Part shown: positions 1 to 5,825 of the stretch, in pieces | Layout of the letters: each line of letters begins with the position of its first letter | How positions within the stretch are numbered: position 1 is the first letter of the stretch | The notes under the pieces: generated by a model | The model's database searches: none | Seen by the model: the letters and a program-made list of their open reading frames with translations, nothing else | What the model was told of the DNA's origin: nothing | Program-made: the position numbers and the translations under genes | From: Firmicutes bacterium CAG:95 | Lineage (GTDB): Bacteria > Bacillota > Clostridia > Lachnospirales > Lachnospiraceae | Assembly: GCA_000438155.1 (NCBI GenBank) | Contig: FR902980.1 | Span: forward strand, 88,484-94,841 | DNA length: 6,358 nt | Reading direction: 5' to 3'

Positions 1-1044
1 GAGCGTTTTATTGCTGTGAATACGGATATTGATCTTGCATACAAAATCACGAATACATTGGAATATGAAGCAGCGCGGTTTGCCCTGAAGTCCTTTCTGG
101 AACAAAAGCTGCGGGAGAGGTTTGCTTATTTATGCCTGCAGGGACAGGGAGAGACGCTGCTCTTTCTGGTCCGCACGAAAGAAAATGCCACAGTACTTGC
201 AGTGAAGCATCTTTTGGAGGAAGCAAAGGAAGAACTGAAGAGTCCTATCATTGCTTCCATATCCAAGCCCTATAAGGGACTTCCCGGAATCCGGAAAAGC
301 TACGAAGAAGCCTGCGAGCTTTTTACTATGGCAAGTGAAGCCGGTTCCGGTTCATTTACCGTTTATATGGAAAGTGCCTCGCAATATGCTAAGGATACGT
401 CGGCACCGGAAGAGCAGCAGATTGGAAGTGCGCTTCGCAGGAATGATGAAAATGCACTGAAGGAGGCTTTTGTACACTTCCTTTACACGCTTCCGGCACA
501 GGAGGAGACACAGCGCCAGAGACTTCATACGGTCATGCTTGATGCTGAGGTTTTCCTGGAAGAGACTTATGGAATGTCGGAGGAATTAAAAAAGCAGTTC
601 CAGAATTATTATTCCAATATGCAGAACTTAAGTGCATCGAAGGAAGTGGATGTGAGCTATAAGATTCTGTGCCGGGCAATTGAAGAACGAAAGAATTATG
701 CCGCCAGTCATGAGGTTGGAGGAAACCGGGAATATATGACAGAAGCCCTGGCCTATATTGACGAGCATCTGCAGGAGGAGGATCTTTCGATTGTAGCGGT
801 CGCCATGCATGTGTACCTGAATCCCGTTTATTTTGGAAGGGTATTTAAAGAAAGCCAGCAGATGTCCTTTAAAAAATATCTGTTACAGTGCCGGATGGAA
901 AAGGCCAAGAAGCTTTTGCAGAACGGGAATGAAAGTATCGGAAGCATTTGTGAACAGATCGGTATCAGCAATCCATCTTACTTTTCCCATCTGTTTAAGG
1001 AATATACCGGGAAGCTTCCCACCGAATATAAGAAGGAATGGTAG
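1..1044 (+). CDS. YesN-type response regulator with AraC-family DNA-binding domain (5' partial)
   Basis: This is a DNA-binding response regulator, probably the output partner of the kinase that follows. The reading frame is open to the first base of the window, so the gene begins upstream. The GTG at 16 is most likely an internal valine. The 347 visible residues begin with a region (about 20-115) resembling the degenerate GGDEF-like middle domain of YesN-type regulators, followed by a mostly helical stretch (about 130-230). The last ~107 residues form a double helix-turn-helix of the AraC family. Its second half is diagnostic: SICEQIGISNPSYFSHLFKE, then a G-K-L-P-T-E-Y ending that matches the family's usual 'G-x-x-P-x-x-Y/F-R'. 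A phospho-acceptor receiver domain is expected in the missing ~150-190 residues but is not seen. The stop lies 30 bases before the kinase ATG, so the two are very probably co-transcribed. The likely target is the promoter at 4249-4276, by inference only. Confidence 0.9.
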   Translation, partial: ERFIAVNTDIDLAYKITNTLEYEAARFALKSFLEQKLRERFAYLCLQGQGETLLFLVRTKENATVLAVKHLLEEAKEELKSPIIASISKPYKGLPGIRKSYEEACELFTMASEAGSGSFTVYMESASQYAKDTSAPEEQQIGSALRRNDENALKEAFVHFLYTLPAQEETQRQRLHTVMLDAEVFLEETYGMSEELKKQFQNYYSNMQNLSASKEVDVSYKILCRAIEERKNYAASHEVGGNREYMTEALAYIDEHLQEEDLSIVAVAMHVYLNPVYFGRVFKESQQMSFKKYLLQCRMEKAKKLLQNGNESIGSICEQIGISNPSYFSHLFKEYTGKLPTEYKKEW

Positions 1045-1050
1045 CCGTTT

Positions 1051-1056
1051 AGAAGG
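1051..1056 (+). promoter_or_regulatory. Weak or badly spaced ribosome site before the kinase
   Basis: AGAAGG is the only Shine-Dalgarno-like stretch between the regulator stop and the kinase ATG at 1075. It ends 18 bases before that ATG, much further than the usual 5-9. No in-frame ATG, GTG or TTG lies closer; the in-frame codons between are ccg ttt aga agg gat ata aga att tat cat. An ATT at 1066 would sit at a normal 9-base spacing, but ATT starts are very rare. Low-level translation of the kinase from the ATG is the simpler reading. Confidence 0.4.
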
Positions 1057-1074
1057 GATATAAGAATTTATCAT

Positions 1075-2862
1075 ATGAAAATCAGAAAAGCAACCTCCGG
1101 AATTCAAAGAAAATATCTGAAATATACAATCGGACTTCTTCTGCTTGCGCTGTTTTTGTCAAGCATGGGAGTCTGGTTTTATATGCGTAATATTATGATG
1201 GGAATCGTTACGGATAAATATACCTTTATGACGGAAAAGACCGGGATTTCACTTGATAACCTGTATCAGAAGACCGAAAAGGTGACAGAAGAATGCATTT
1301 TAAATGATCAGGTGCAGCAGAGTCTTAAGGCAAAGCCTATGGAAGAGGTAGACCGGAATTCTTTAAGTAAATATTTTGCCTATATTGACCTCGATCATGT
1401 TTCAGAATACTGTTATGTGGATAATAAGAAAAATCTTTATACCCGGTCCTATTCGAAGATCCCCTATCAGTATTTTGCTGACAGCCTTCTGGTGCAGCAG
1501 CTTGGCAGTTCCTATGCCGATACCAGGTGGTTTGTTATGAAGGACTATCTGTTTGGGACAGGTGAAGAAGCACTGTTTGTCGGACGCAAGGTACACAGCC
1601 TGAATTATGCACATGAGCCTGGATATTTGTTTTTTAAGATGAATCCGGAGTTTTTGCAGAGTCTGCTGCTTGAAGAAGATACGCTCACACAGGAGGCAGC
1701 AATCGGAATTATGGATCCACAGGGAAGAATCTGTGCGTACTGGTATCCCGAAGGTTTTACGTTATCCCCGGAGCAGGAAGCTGTTCTGGCTGATTATGCG
1801 CAGACACAAGGGTATGGATCTCTGGTTGAAAATGAGAAAATAAGCGGAGGCATATTATCTGTTTATAAACAGGAGGAGTGTGGATTTTCGGTATTTACAC
1901 TTGTTCCTGATAGGGTACTTGGTAAGGAAATTACCAAGGTATTCTGGGTGCTGCTTGTCATCTACCTGTTAGTTATTGCGATTGCCGTAGTATTAAGTAT
2001 TTATTTTTCCAATAAATTTACGAAGCCCATTAAGGAACTGAACCGGGCCATGACAGAATTTAACGGAGAGGATTTCGGTAAGCTGGTCCATCTGAATACG
2101 AAAACAGAGCTTGACCAGATCGGGAATGCCTATAATGAGATGCTTTCCAATATCAAAGAGCTGCTGGATGAGATCAGGACACAGCAGAAGGAGCTGCGCA
2201 CCAGTGAATTAAATATGCTGATCGGCCAGATTAATCCGCATTTCTTATATAATACGCTGGACACGATTTATATGCTGGCGAGAATTAATAAAGAAGAGAC
2301 CACGATGAATATGATTCAGGCTCTGTCTAAATATCTGAGGCTTTCGTTAAGTAAGGGAAGTGAAATTGTTACGGTGGAAGATGAACTTGAAAATGTGAAG
2401 AGTTATCTGCAGATCCGACAGATCCGTAATGAAAATCTGTTTACCTATACGATAGACTGTGAAGTGGATCCGGAAGAAACCTGGGTGTTAAAGCTGATTT
2501 TACAGCCACTTGTGGAAAATTCGATTAAATATGGCTTCTGTGAAATCTATGAGGGCGGTCAGATCCGGATTCATGTGTATAAGCAGGATGGCAGGCTGAT
2601 TCTTACCGTTTATAACAGCGGGATACCTATTGCGGAGGAAATGGCAGAAAAGATCAATGCATTAAACGGCAGGCCCCTTTCGGAAGCCAGAAAGCTTTTT
2701 CCTAAGAATGCGAAAAACGGCTATGGAGTGAGCAATGTACTGACGAGACTTAGGCTGAAATATGGAGAAGAGGTCCTGTTTACTTACCGGGCAGAGCAGG
2801 ATGGAACAACCTGTACGATCGAAATCCCGGGGGAAGGGGAACAGCATGAAGAGAATTTATAG
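1075..2862 (+). CDS. YesM-type sensor histidine kinase
   Basis: This membrane kinase senses an extracellular cue and phosphorylates the upstream YesN-type regulator. Its 595 residues are typical for the family. Residues 17-37 form the first membrane helix and are followed by a ~245-residue extracellular sensor region. A second helix spans 289-311 (VFWVLLVIYLLVIAIA and on). The HAMP linker follows (about 312-365, with P318 and E345 in the usual places), then a coiled helix to about 378. The His_kinase box reads GQINPHFLYNTLD, with phospho-acceptor H389. The ATPase domain has its N-box at LQPLVENSIKYGF (N482) and a glycine box at NGYGVSNVLTRL (G549, G551). The D-x-G-x-G box is altered, reading VYNSGIPI (512-519), with Asn in place of the usual Asp and Pro in place of the second Gly. 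The ATG at 1075 is chosen because it puts the N-terminal basic segment directly before the first helix, although its ribosome site is poorly spaced. The 3' end overlaps the next gene by 17 bases. Confidence 0.95.
   Translation: MKIRKATSGIQRKYLKYTIGLLLLALFLSSMGVWFYMRNIMMGIVTDKYTFMTEKTGISLDNLYQKTEKVTEECILNDQVQQSLKAKPMEEVDRNSLSKYFAYIDLDHVSEYCYVDNKKNLYTRSYSKIPYQYFADSLLVQQLGSSYADTRWFVMKDYLFGTGEEALFVGRKVHSLNYAHEPGYLFFKMNPEFLQSLLLEEDTLTQEAAIGIMDPQGRICAYWYPEGFTLSPEQEAVLADYAQTQGYGSLVENEKISGGILSVYKQEECGFSVFTLVPDRVLGKEITKVFWVLLVIYLLVIAIAVVLSIYFSNKFTKPIKELNRAMTEFNGEDFGKLVHLNTKTELDQIGNAYNEMLSNIKELLDEIRTQQKELRTSELNMLIGQINPHFLYNTLDTIYMLARINKEETTMNMIQALSKYLRLSLSKGSEIVTVEDELENVKSYLQIRQIRNENLFTYTIDCEVDPEETWVLKLILQPLVENSIKYGFCEIYEGGQIRIHVYKQDGRLILTVYNSGIPIAEEMAEKINALNGRPLSEARKLFPKNAKNGYGVSNVLTRLRLKYGEEVLFTYRAEQDGTTCTIEIPGEGEQHEENL
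2833..2840 (+). promoter_or_regulatory. Ribosome site that fixes the SBP1 start, inside the kinase gene
   Basis: GAAGGGGA lies 5 bases before the ATG at 2846, within the last codons of the kinase gene. It decides the start: the frame stays open back to an ATG at 2762, but those extra 28 residues are polar and basic and would bury the signal peptide. From 2846 the protein opens as a normal lipoprotein. Ribosomes finishing the kinase at 2862 pass over this site, so translational coupling is likely. Confidence 0.8.
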
Positions 2863-4147
2863 AAAATGCAGGAAAGGCATGATGTTCTTTCTTTTTATGA
2901 TGCTGTGTGGCATGGCAGTTCCGGGATGTGCAGGAACGGAGAGTGAAAATACGGTTAAGGAAGAGAGCAGCGTGATTTCCATTCCGATTATTTTTACGGT
3001 GGATCCGACCACGGGAAAGAAGAACAATCAGGAGCTTGCCGATGCGTTTAATAAAGCCTATGCAGGAAAGTATTACCTGGATGTGGAATGGGTACTTGAA
3101 ACGGAGGAGGAATACCGGCAGAATCTCAGAAGAATGAATGTAACGGACAGTCTGCCTGCAGTTATTTATGATGTATGTACGATTCCTTCCTTTTATATGA
3201 TGATGGTGGAAGAAGGAAGACTTGAGGATCTGAGTCCTTATCTGGAAGAGGACCTTTCCTGGAAGACGAATATTGAACCGTTTGTGCTGCAGGGAAGTAC
3301 CTATGCAGATGGAGAGGTATATTTAGGACCGATCAGCACATCGGCATTTACCTGTGCCGGAATATTCTGGAATGAAGATTTGTTTGCACAGGCGGGGATT
3401 GACCGCTTTCCGGAAACCTGGGAGGAATTCTGGGAATGCTGCGATACCTTAAAGGAGCATGGAATTACGCCGCTTGCCCTGCATACGGAGGGAACCGGAT
3501 GGGCACCGATGCTGATTGCCACGGCAGCCCTTGCGGAAAGTAAAGAAGGGGCAGAGTTCATGAGACAGATGCTTCCGGAAAGCTATGATAATGAAAGCGG
3601 TCTGTATCTGGGAGAGGTGCTGCAGAAGCTGTTTTCTTATACAACAGACGATGCTCTCCATACGGACTATGATGTGGCGTATTCCAATTTCTTTTCAGAT
3701 AAGGCGGCTATGATTCCGAATGGTTACTGGCTGATTGACCAGATCCCGGAAAACAGAGGGGATGAGATACGGTTTTCTTCTTTTCCGGAGCATACACTGG
3801 TGGCATCCCCGGAAACCTTTGGCTGGGCGGTTGTTTCCAGCTACCCGGATGAAGTTAAAGCGGCGGCAGTGGAATTTTTGAAGTTCCGGACAGAATATAA
3901 TAAGAATGAAAAAGAAACTCTCTTTAACCAGGATCTGACAGACAAGCCACAGGTATTAAAGGATTATCTGAAAGCATTTTCCAGGGCAGATCAGATTGTT
4001 CCAAACTATCAGGTGAAATGGAATTCCATCCTACAGGAAGAGACACTGGGAGTTACACTGCCGCTTCTGGCGGAACAGAAGATTACACCGGAGAAGTTTG
4101 TGCAGATGGTGCAGGAAAGTGTGCTGGAATTTGAAGCTGAGCAGTAA
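2846..4147 (+). CDS. Sugar-binding lipoprotein (family 1 extracellular solute-binding protein), kinase-coupled (SBP1)
   Basis: This is a membrane-anchored extracellular sugar-binding protein of 433 residues, a normal length for the family. A basic N-terminus (MKRIYRKCRK) leads into a hydrophobic helix (12-26) and a slightly unusual lipobox V-P-G-C, giving lipidated C28. Family hallmarks follow: FWNEDLFAQAGIDRFPETWE (174-193), matching the usual 'YN-x-x-L-F-x-x-A-G-hydrophobic, then P-x-T-W-x-E' pattern; H-G-I-T-P-L-A-L (205-212); and DKAAMIPNGYWLIDQI (285-300), matching the usual 'G-x-A-A-M-x-x-x-G-x-W' signature. It belongs to the regulator-kinase operon, overlaps the kinase by 17 bases and is cut off from the permease by a terminator. 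This context suggests it presents ligand to the kinase's extracellular domain rather than, or as well as, feeding the transporter. Plain transport remains possible. The ligand cannot be told from the sequence. The family assignment is firm; the sensing role is inference. Confidence 0.9.
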   Translation: MKRIYRKCRKGMMFFLFMMLCGMAVPGCAGTESENTVKEESSVISIPIIFTVDPTTGKKNNQELADAFNKAYAGKYYLDVEWVLETEEEYRQNLRRMNVTDSLPAVIYDVCTIPSFYMMMVEEGRLEDLSPYLEEDLSWKTNIEPFVLQGSTYADGEVYLGPISTSAFTCAGIFWNEDLFAQAGIDRFPETWEEFWECCDTLKEHGITPLALHTEGTGWAPMLIATAALAESKEGAEFMRQMLPESYDNESGLYLGEVLQKLFSYTTDDALHTDYDVAYSNFFSDKAAMIPNGYWLIDQIPENRGDEIRFSSFPEHTLVASPETFGWAVVSSYPDEVKAAAVEFLKFRTEYNKNEKETLFNQDLTDKPQVLKDYLKAFSRADQIVPNYQVKWNSILQEETLGVTLPLLAEQKITPEKFVQMVQESVLEFEAEQ

Positions 4148-4172
4148 GAAGATAAGGAATGATTCAGATAAC

Positions 4173-4216
4173 AAAAAATAAACCTGTATGAAAAATCATA
4201 TCAGGTTTATTTTTTT
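4173..4216 (+). terminator. Strong intrinsic terminator after SBP1
   Basis: An outer 13-14 bp stem pairs AAAAAATAAACCTG (4173-4186) with CAGGTTTATTTTTT (4202-4215). Above one bulged T (4201), a 5-bp inner stem TATGA/TCATA continues to an AAAA loop (4192-4195). The 3' arm runs into seven T residues (4210-4216). The A-run on the 5' side means it could also act on transcripts from the opposite strand. It lies 25 bases after the SBP1 stop and separates the regulatory operon from the transport operon. Confidence 0.9.
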
Positions 4217-4248
4217 GCATTCGAGGTAGAATAATTGATAATGGATCT

Positions 4249-4276
4249 TTTACATTTCTGATAAGATAAGTATAAC
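4249..4276 (+). promoter_or_regulatory. Housekeeping-type promoter of the SBP2-permease operon
   Basis: A -35 box TTTACA (4249-4254, one mismatch to TTGACA) and a -10 box TATAAC (4271-4276, one mismatch to TATAAT) are separated by 16 bases. Initiation would fall near 4283, giving a leader of about 55 bases. A terminator immediately upstream and a strong ribosome site downstream support a real start of transcription here. The region just upstream (4217-4248) is AT-rich and contains ATAAT twice, 7 bases apart (4231 and 4238). It is where the YesN-type regulator would be expected to bind, but I see no operator I can name. Confidence 0.65.
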
Positions 4277-4288
4277 AAAACAAAGAAA

Positions 4289-4310
4289 CGCACTCTTCCA
4301 TGAAGGTGCG
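4289..4310 (+). promoter_or_regulatory. Small hairpin at the 5' end of the SBP2 leader
   Basis: CGCAC (4289-4293) pairs with GTGCG (4306-4310), and CTTC (4295-4298) pairs with GAAG (4302-4305). A single bulged T and a 3-base CAT loop complete the structure. If transcription starts near 4283, the hairpin sits a few bases from the 5' end of the mRNA, a position where hairpins can protect transcripts from 5' decay. It has no T-run, so it is not a terminator, and it leaves the ribosome site at 4326-4332 free. It could also be part of a DNA operator. Confidence 0.45.
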
Positions 4311-4337
4311 GATCATAAAAGAAATGGGAGGAATACT

Positions 4338-5756
4338 ATGAAAAATGTAAAACGATGGCTTGCCCTTGGTATGGCAGCTATGATGACAGCAGGAGTTCTG
4401 GCAGGTTGCGGAAGCACCTCTACAGATACTGCAAGTGACAGCAGCGAAAGCACAGCAGCAGAAACAACAGAAACAACAGAAACAGCAGAGGCTGCAGATG
4501 CAGCAGAAAGCACAGAGGCTTCTGAAGGCGAAGCAGCAACAAGCACCGGAGCAGGATCTGTATATTACCTGAACTTCAAGCCGGAGCAGGATGAGCAGTG
4601 GCAGGATCTGGCAAAGGCTTATACCGAAGAGACCGGCGTACCGGTTACTGTTGTGACAGCAGCTTCCGGAAATTATGAAACCACTCTGATGAGTGAAATG
4701 GGAAAGAGCGGAGCTCCTACCCTGTTCCAGGTAAACGGACCGGTTGGTCTTGCAAACTGGAAGGATTACTGCTATGACCTTTCCGGATCTGCAATCTATG
4801 GCGAACTGACAAGCGAAGATTTCGCATTAAAGGATGGAGATGCAGTAGCTGGTATTGCATATGTTATTGAATCTTACGGACTGATCTGCAATAAGACCTT
4901 ACTTGCAGAAGCAGGCTACAGCATAGATGACATCAAGTCCTTTGCTGATTTAAAGAAGGTTGCAGAAGATATTACAAGCCGTTCTTCTGAGCTTGGATTT
5001 GCAGCATTTACTTCCGCAGGTATGGACGGATCCTCTGACTGGAGATTCAAGACCCATCTTGCAAACCTTCCGATTTACTTCGAGTATAAGGAAGACGGTA
5101 TCGGATCTACTCCGGCTATCAAGGGAACCTATCTTGATGCATACCGTAACATCTGGGATCTGTATGTAAATAACAGCACCTGCAGCGGCAAGGATCTTGC
5201 AGCAAAGACCGGTGACGATTCCAGAAATGAATTCTTAAACAAGGAAGCCGTATTCTTCCAGAATGGTTCCTGGGAATATGGAAACCTGGTTGGTGACGGT
5301 AAGTTTACCGATGATGATCTTGCCATGATTCCGATCTATATCGGTGTTGGTGATGAAGCAAACCAGGGACTTTGTACCGGTACTGAAAATTACTGGTGTG
5401 TAAACAAGGATGCTTCTGAAGATGATATCCAGGCAACACTTGATTTCATGTACTGGTGTGTAACTTCCGATAAGGGAACTGCTTCCATGTCTGATGAAAT
5501 GGGATTTGTTATTCCTTTCAAGAACGCAAAGGAATCTCCAAACTTATTTGTTAAGCAGGACAGCGCATATACCGCAGAAGGAAAGACACCTGTATCATGG
5601 AACTTCACAACCATGCCTTCTGAAGAATGGAAGAATGGTGTAGGATCTGCATTAACCGCTTATGCGGCAGATGAGACCGATGCAAACTGGGATGCAGTAG
5701 TAAGTGCATTCGTAGATGGATGGGCAACCGAATATGAACTTGCCAATCAGCAGTAA
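4338..5756 (+). CDS. Sugar-binding lipoprotein of an ABC importer (family 1 extracellular solute-binding protein, SBP2)
   Basis: This is probably the transport receptor that hands sugar to the permease encoded next. It has 472 residues. The signal peptide has basic K2/K5/R6, a hydrophobic core and a classic lipobox L-A-G-C with lipidated C24. A disordered Ser/Thr/Glu/Ala-rich tether (about 25-73) follows, then the binding domain from V75. Family marks are YGLICNKTLLAEAGYSIDD (180-198) and EAVFFQNGSWEYG (303-315), the latter matching the usual 'A-x-x-x-x-G-x-W' signature near the hinge. Aromatic residues suited to stacking on sugars are frequent (W235, W311, W353, W373, W421). GGGAGGA (4326-4332) ends 5 bases before the ATG, a near-ideal ribosome site. 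Codon choice looks more biased than in SBP1 (gca for Ala, aag for Lys are favoured), which suits an abundant protein. The mature domain has six cysteines (145, 184, 282, 346, 354, 374), many for a surface protein. The substrate is unknown; oligosaccharides are plausible. Confidence 0.93.
   Translation: MKNVKRWLALGMAAMMTAGVLAGCGSTSTDTASDSSESTAAETTETTETAEAADAAESTEASEGEAATSTGAGSVYYLNFKPEQDEQWQDLAKAYTEETGVPVTVVTAASGNYETTLMSEMGKSGAPTLFQVNGPVGLANWKDYCYDLSGSAIYGELTSEDFALKDGDAVAGIAYVIESYGLICNKTLLAEAGYSIDDIKSFADLKKVAEDITSRSSELGFAAFTSAGMDGSSDWRFKTHLANLPIYFEYKEDGIGSTPAIKGTYLDAYRNIWDLYVNNSTCSGKDLAAKTGDDSRNEFLNKEAVFFQNGSWEYGNLVGDGKFTDDDLAMIPIYIGVGDEANQGLCTGTENYWCVNKDASEDDIQATLDFMYWCVTSDKGTASMSDEMGFVIPFKNAKESPNLFVKQDSAYTAEGKTPVSWNFTTMPSEEWKNGVGSALTAYAADETDANWDAVVSAFVDGWATEYELANQQ
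4461..4487 (+). repeat. Three 9-base tandem repeats in the SBP2 tether
   Basis: GAAACAACA occurs twice in a row and is followed by GAAACAGCA, encoding Glu-Thr-Thr, Glu-Thr-Thr and Glu-Thr-Ala (residues 42-50). The unit is in frame, so gain or loss of a copy by slippage would only change tether length. It lies between the lipid anchor and the folded domain, where length variation is harmless and common. Confidence 0.8.
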
Positions 5757-5768
5757 ATAAAGAAACCG

Positions 5769-5802
5769 GAATGGGCAGGCAGAAAATACTGTCTGCCCAT
5801 TC
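5769..5802 (+). other. Intercistronic stem-loop between SBP2 and permease, not a terminator
   Basis: GAATGGGCAGGCAG (5769-5782) pairs with CTGTCTGCCCATTC (5789-5802) as 14 continuous pairs including one G-U, closing a 6-base AAAATA loop. The bases after it (TCATGTAATATGG) have no T-run, so complete termination is not expected. It lies 12 bases after the SBP2 stop and 11 bases before the permease ribosome site. Such structures between a binding-protein gene and permease genes commonly protect the upstream mRNA from 3' decay, so the receptor is made in excess of the membrane parts. That role is inferred here from position. Confidence 0.75.
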
Positions 5803-5813
5803 TCATGTAATAT

Positions 5814-5818
5814 GGAGG
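5814..5818 (+). promoter_or_regulatory. Ribosome site that decides the permease start
   Basis: GGAGG lies 7 bases before the ATG at 5826. A closer ATG at 5821 is only 2 bases away and reads into TAA after six codons, so 5826 is the real start. Confidence 0.85.
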
Positions 5819-5825
5819 TTATGTT

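Noticed and set aside
16..18. GTG as the true start of the regulator
   Set aside because: The frame is open to the window edge, no ribosome site can be seen, and YesN-type proteins normally carry a receiver domain before this point.
2762..2845. Upstream in-frame ATG that would lengthen SBP1 by 28 residues
   Set aside because: The extra residues are polar and basic, lie wholly within the kinase gene and would hide the lipoprotein signal peptide. The ATG at 2846 has a strong, well-placed ribosome site.
3301..3661. Two minus-strand open frames inside SBP1
   Set aside because: They lie fully opposite a well-supported gene, overlap each other and show no protein-family features.
4235..4264. Alternative promoter with -35 TTGATA
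   Set aside because: No good -10 box lies 16-18 bases downstream. TTTACA with TATAAC at 16 bases is clearly better.
4260..4269. GATAA tandem pair near the -10 box as an operator
   Set aside because: Two 5-base AT-rich units are easily explained by chance in a promoter spacer.
4283..4296. Possible CcpA catabolite site in the SBP2 leader
   Set aside because: AAGAAACGCACTCT shares the central AA-x-CG core but lacks the conserved outer TG and CA bases, so the match is too weak.
4313..4546. Minus-strand open frame of 77 codons
   Set aside because: Its Ser/Ala/Val-rich sequence is the reverse reading of the low-complexity SBP2 tether. It has no credible ribosome site and no recognisable domain.
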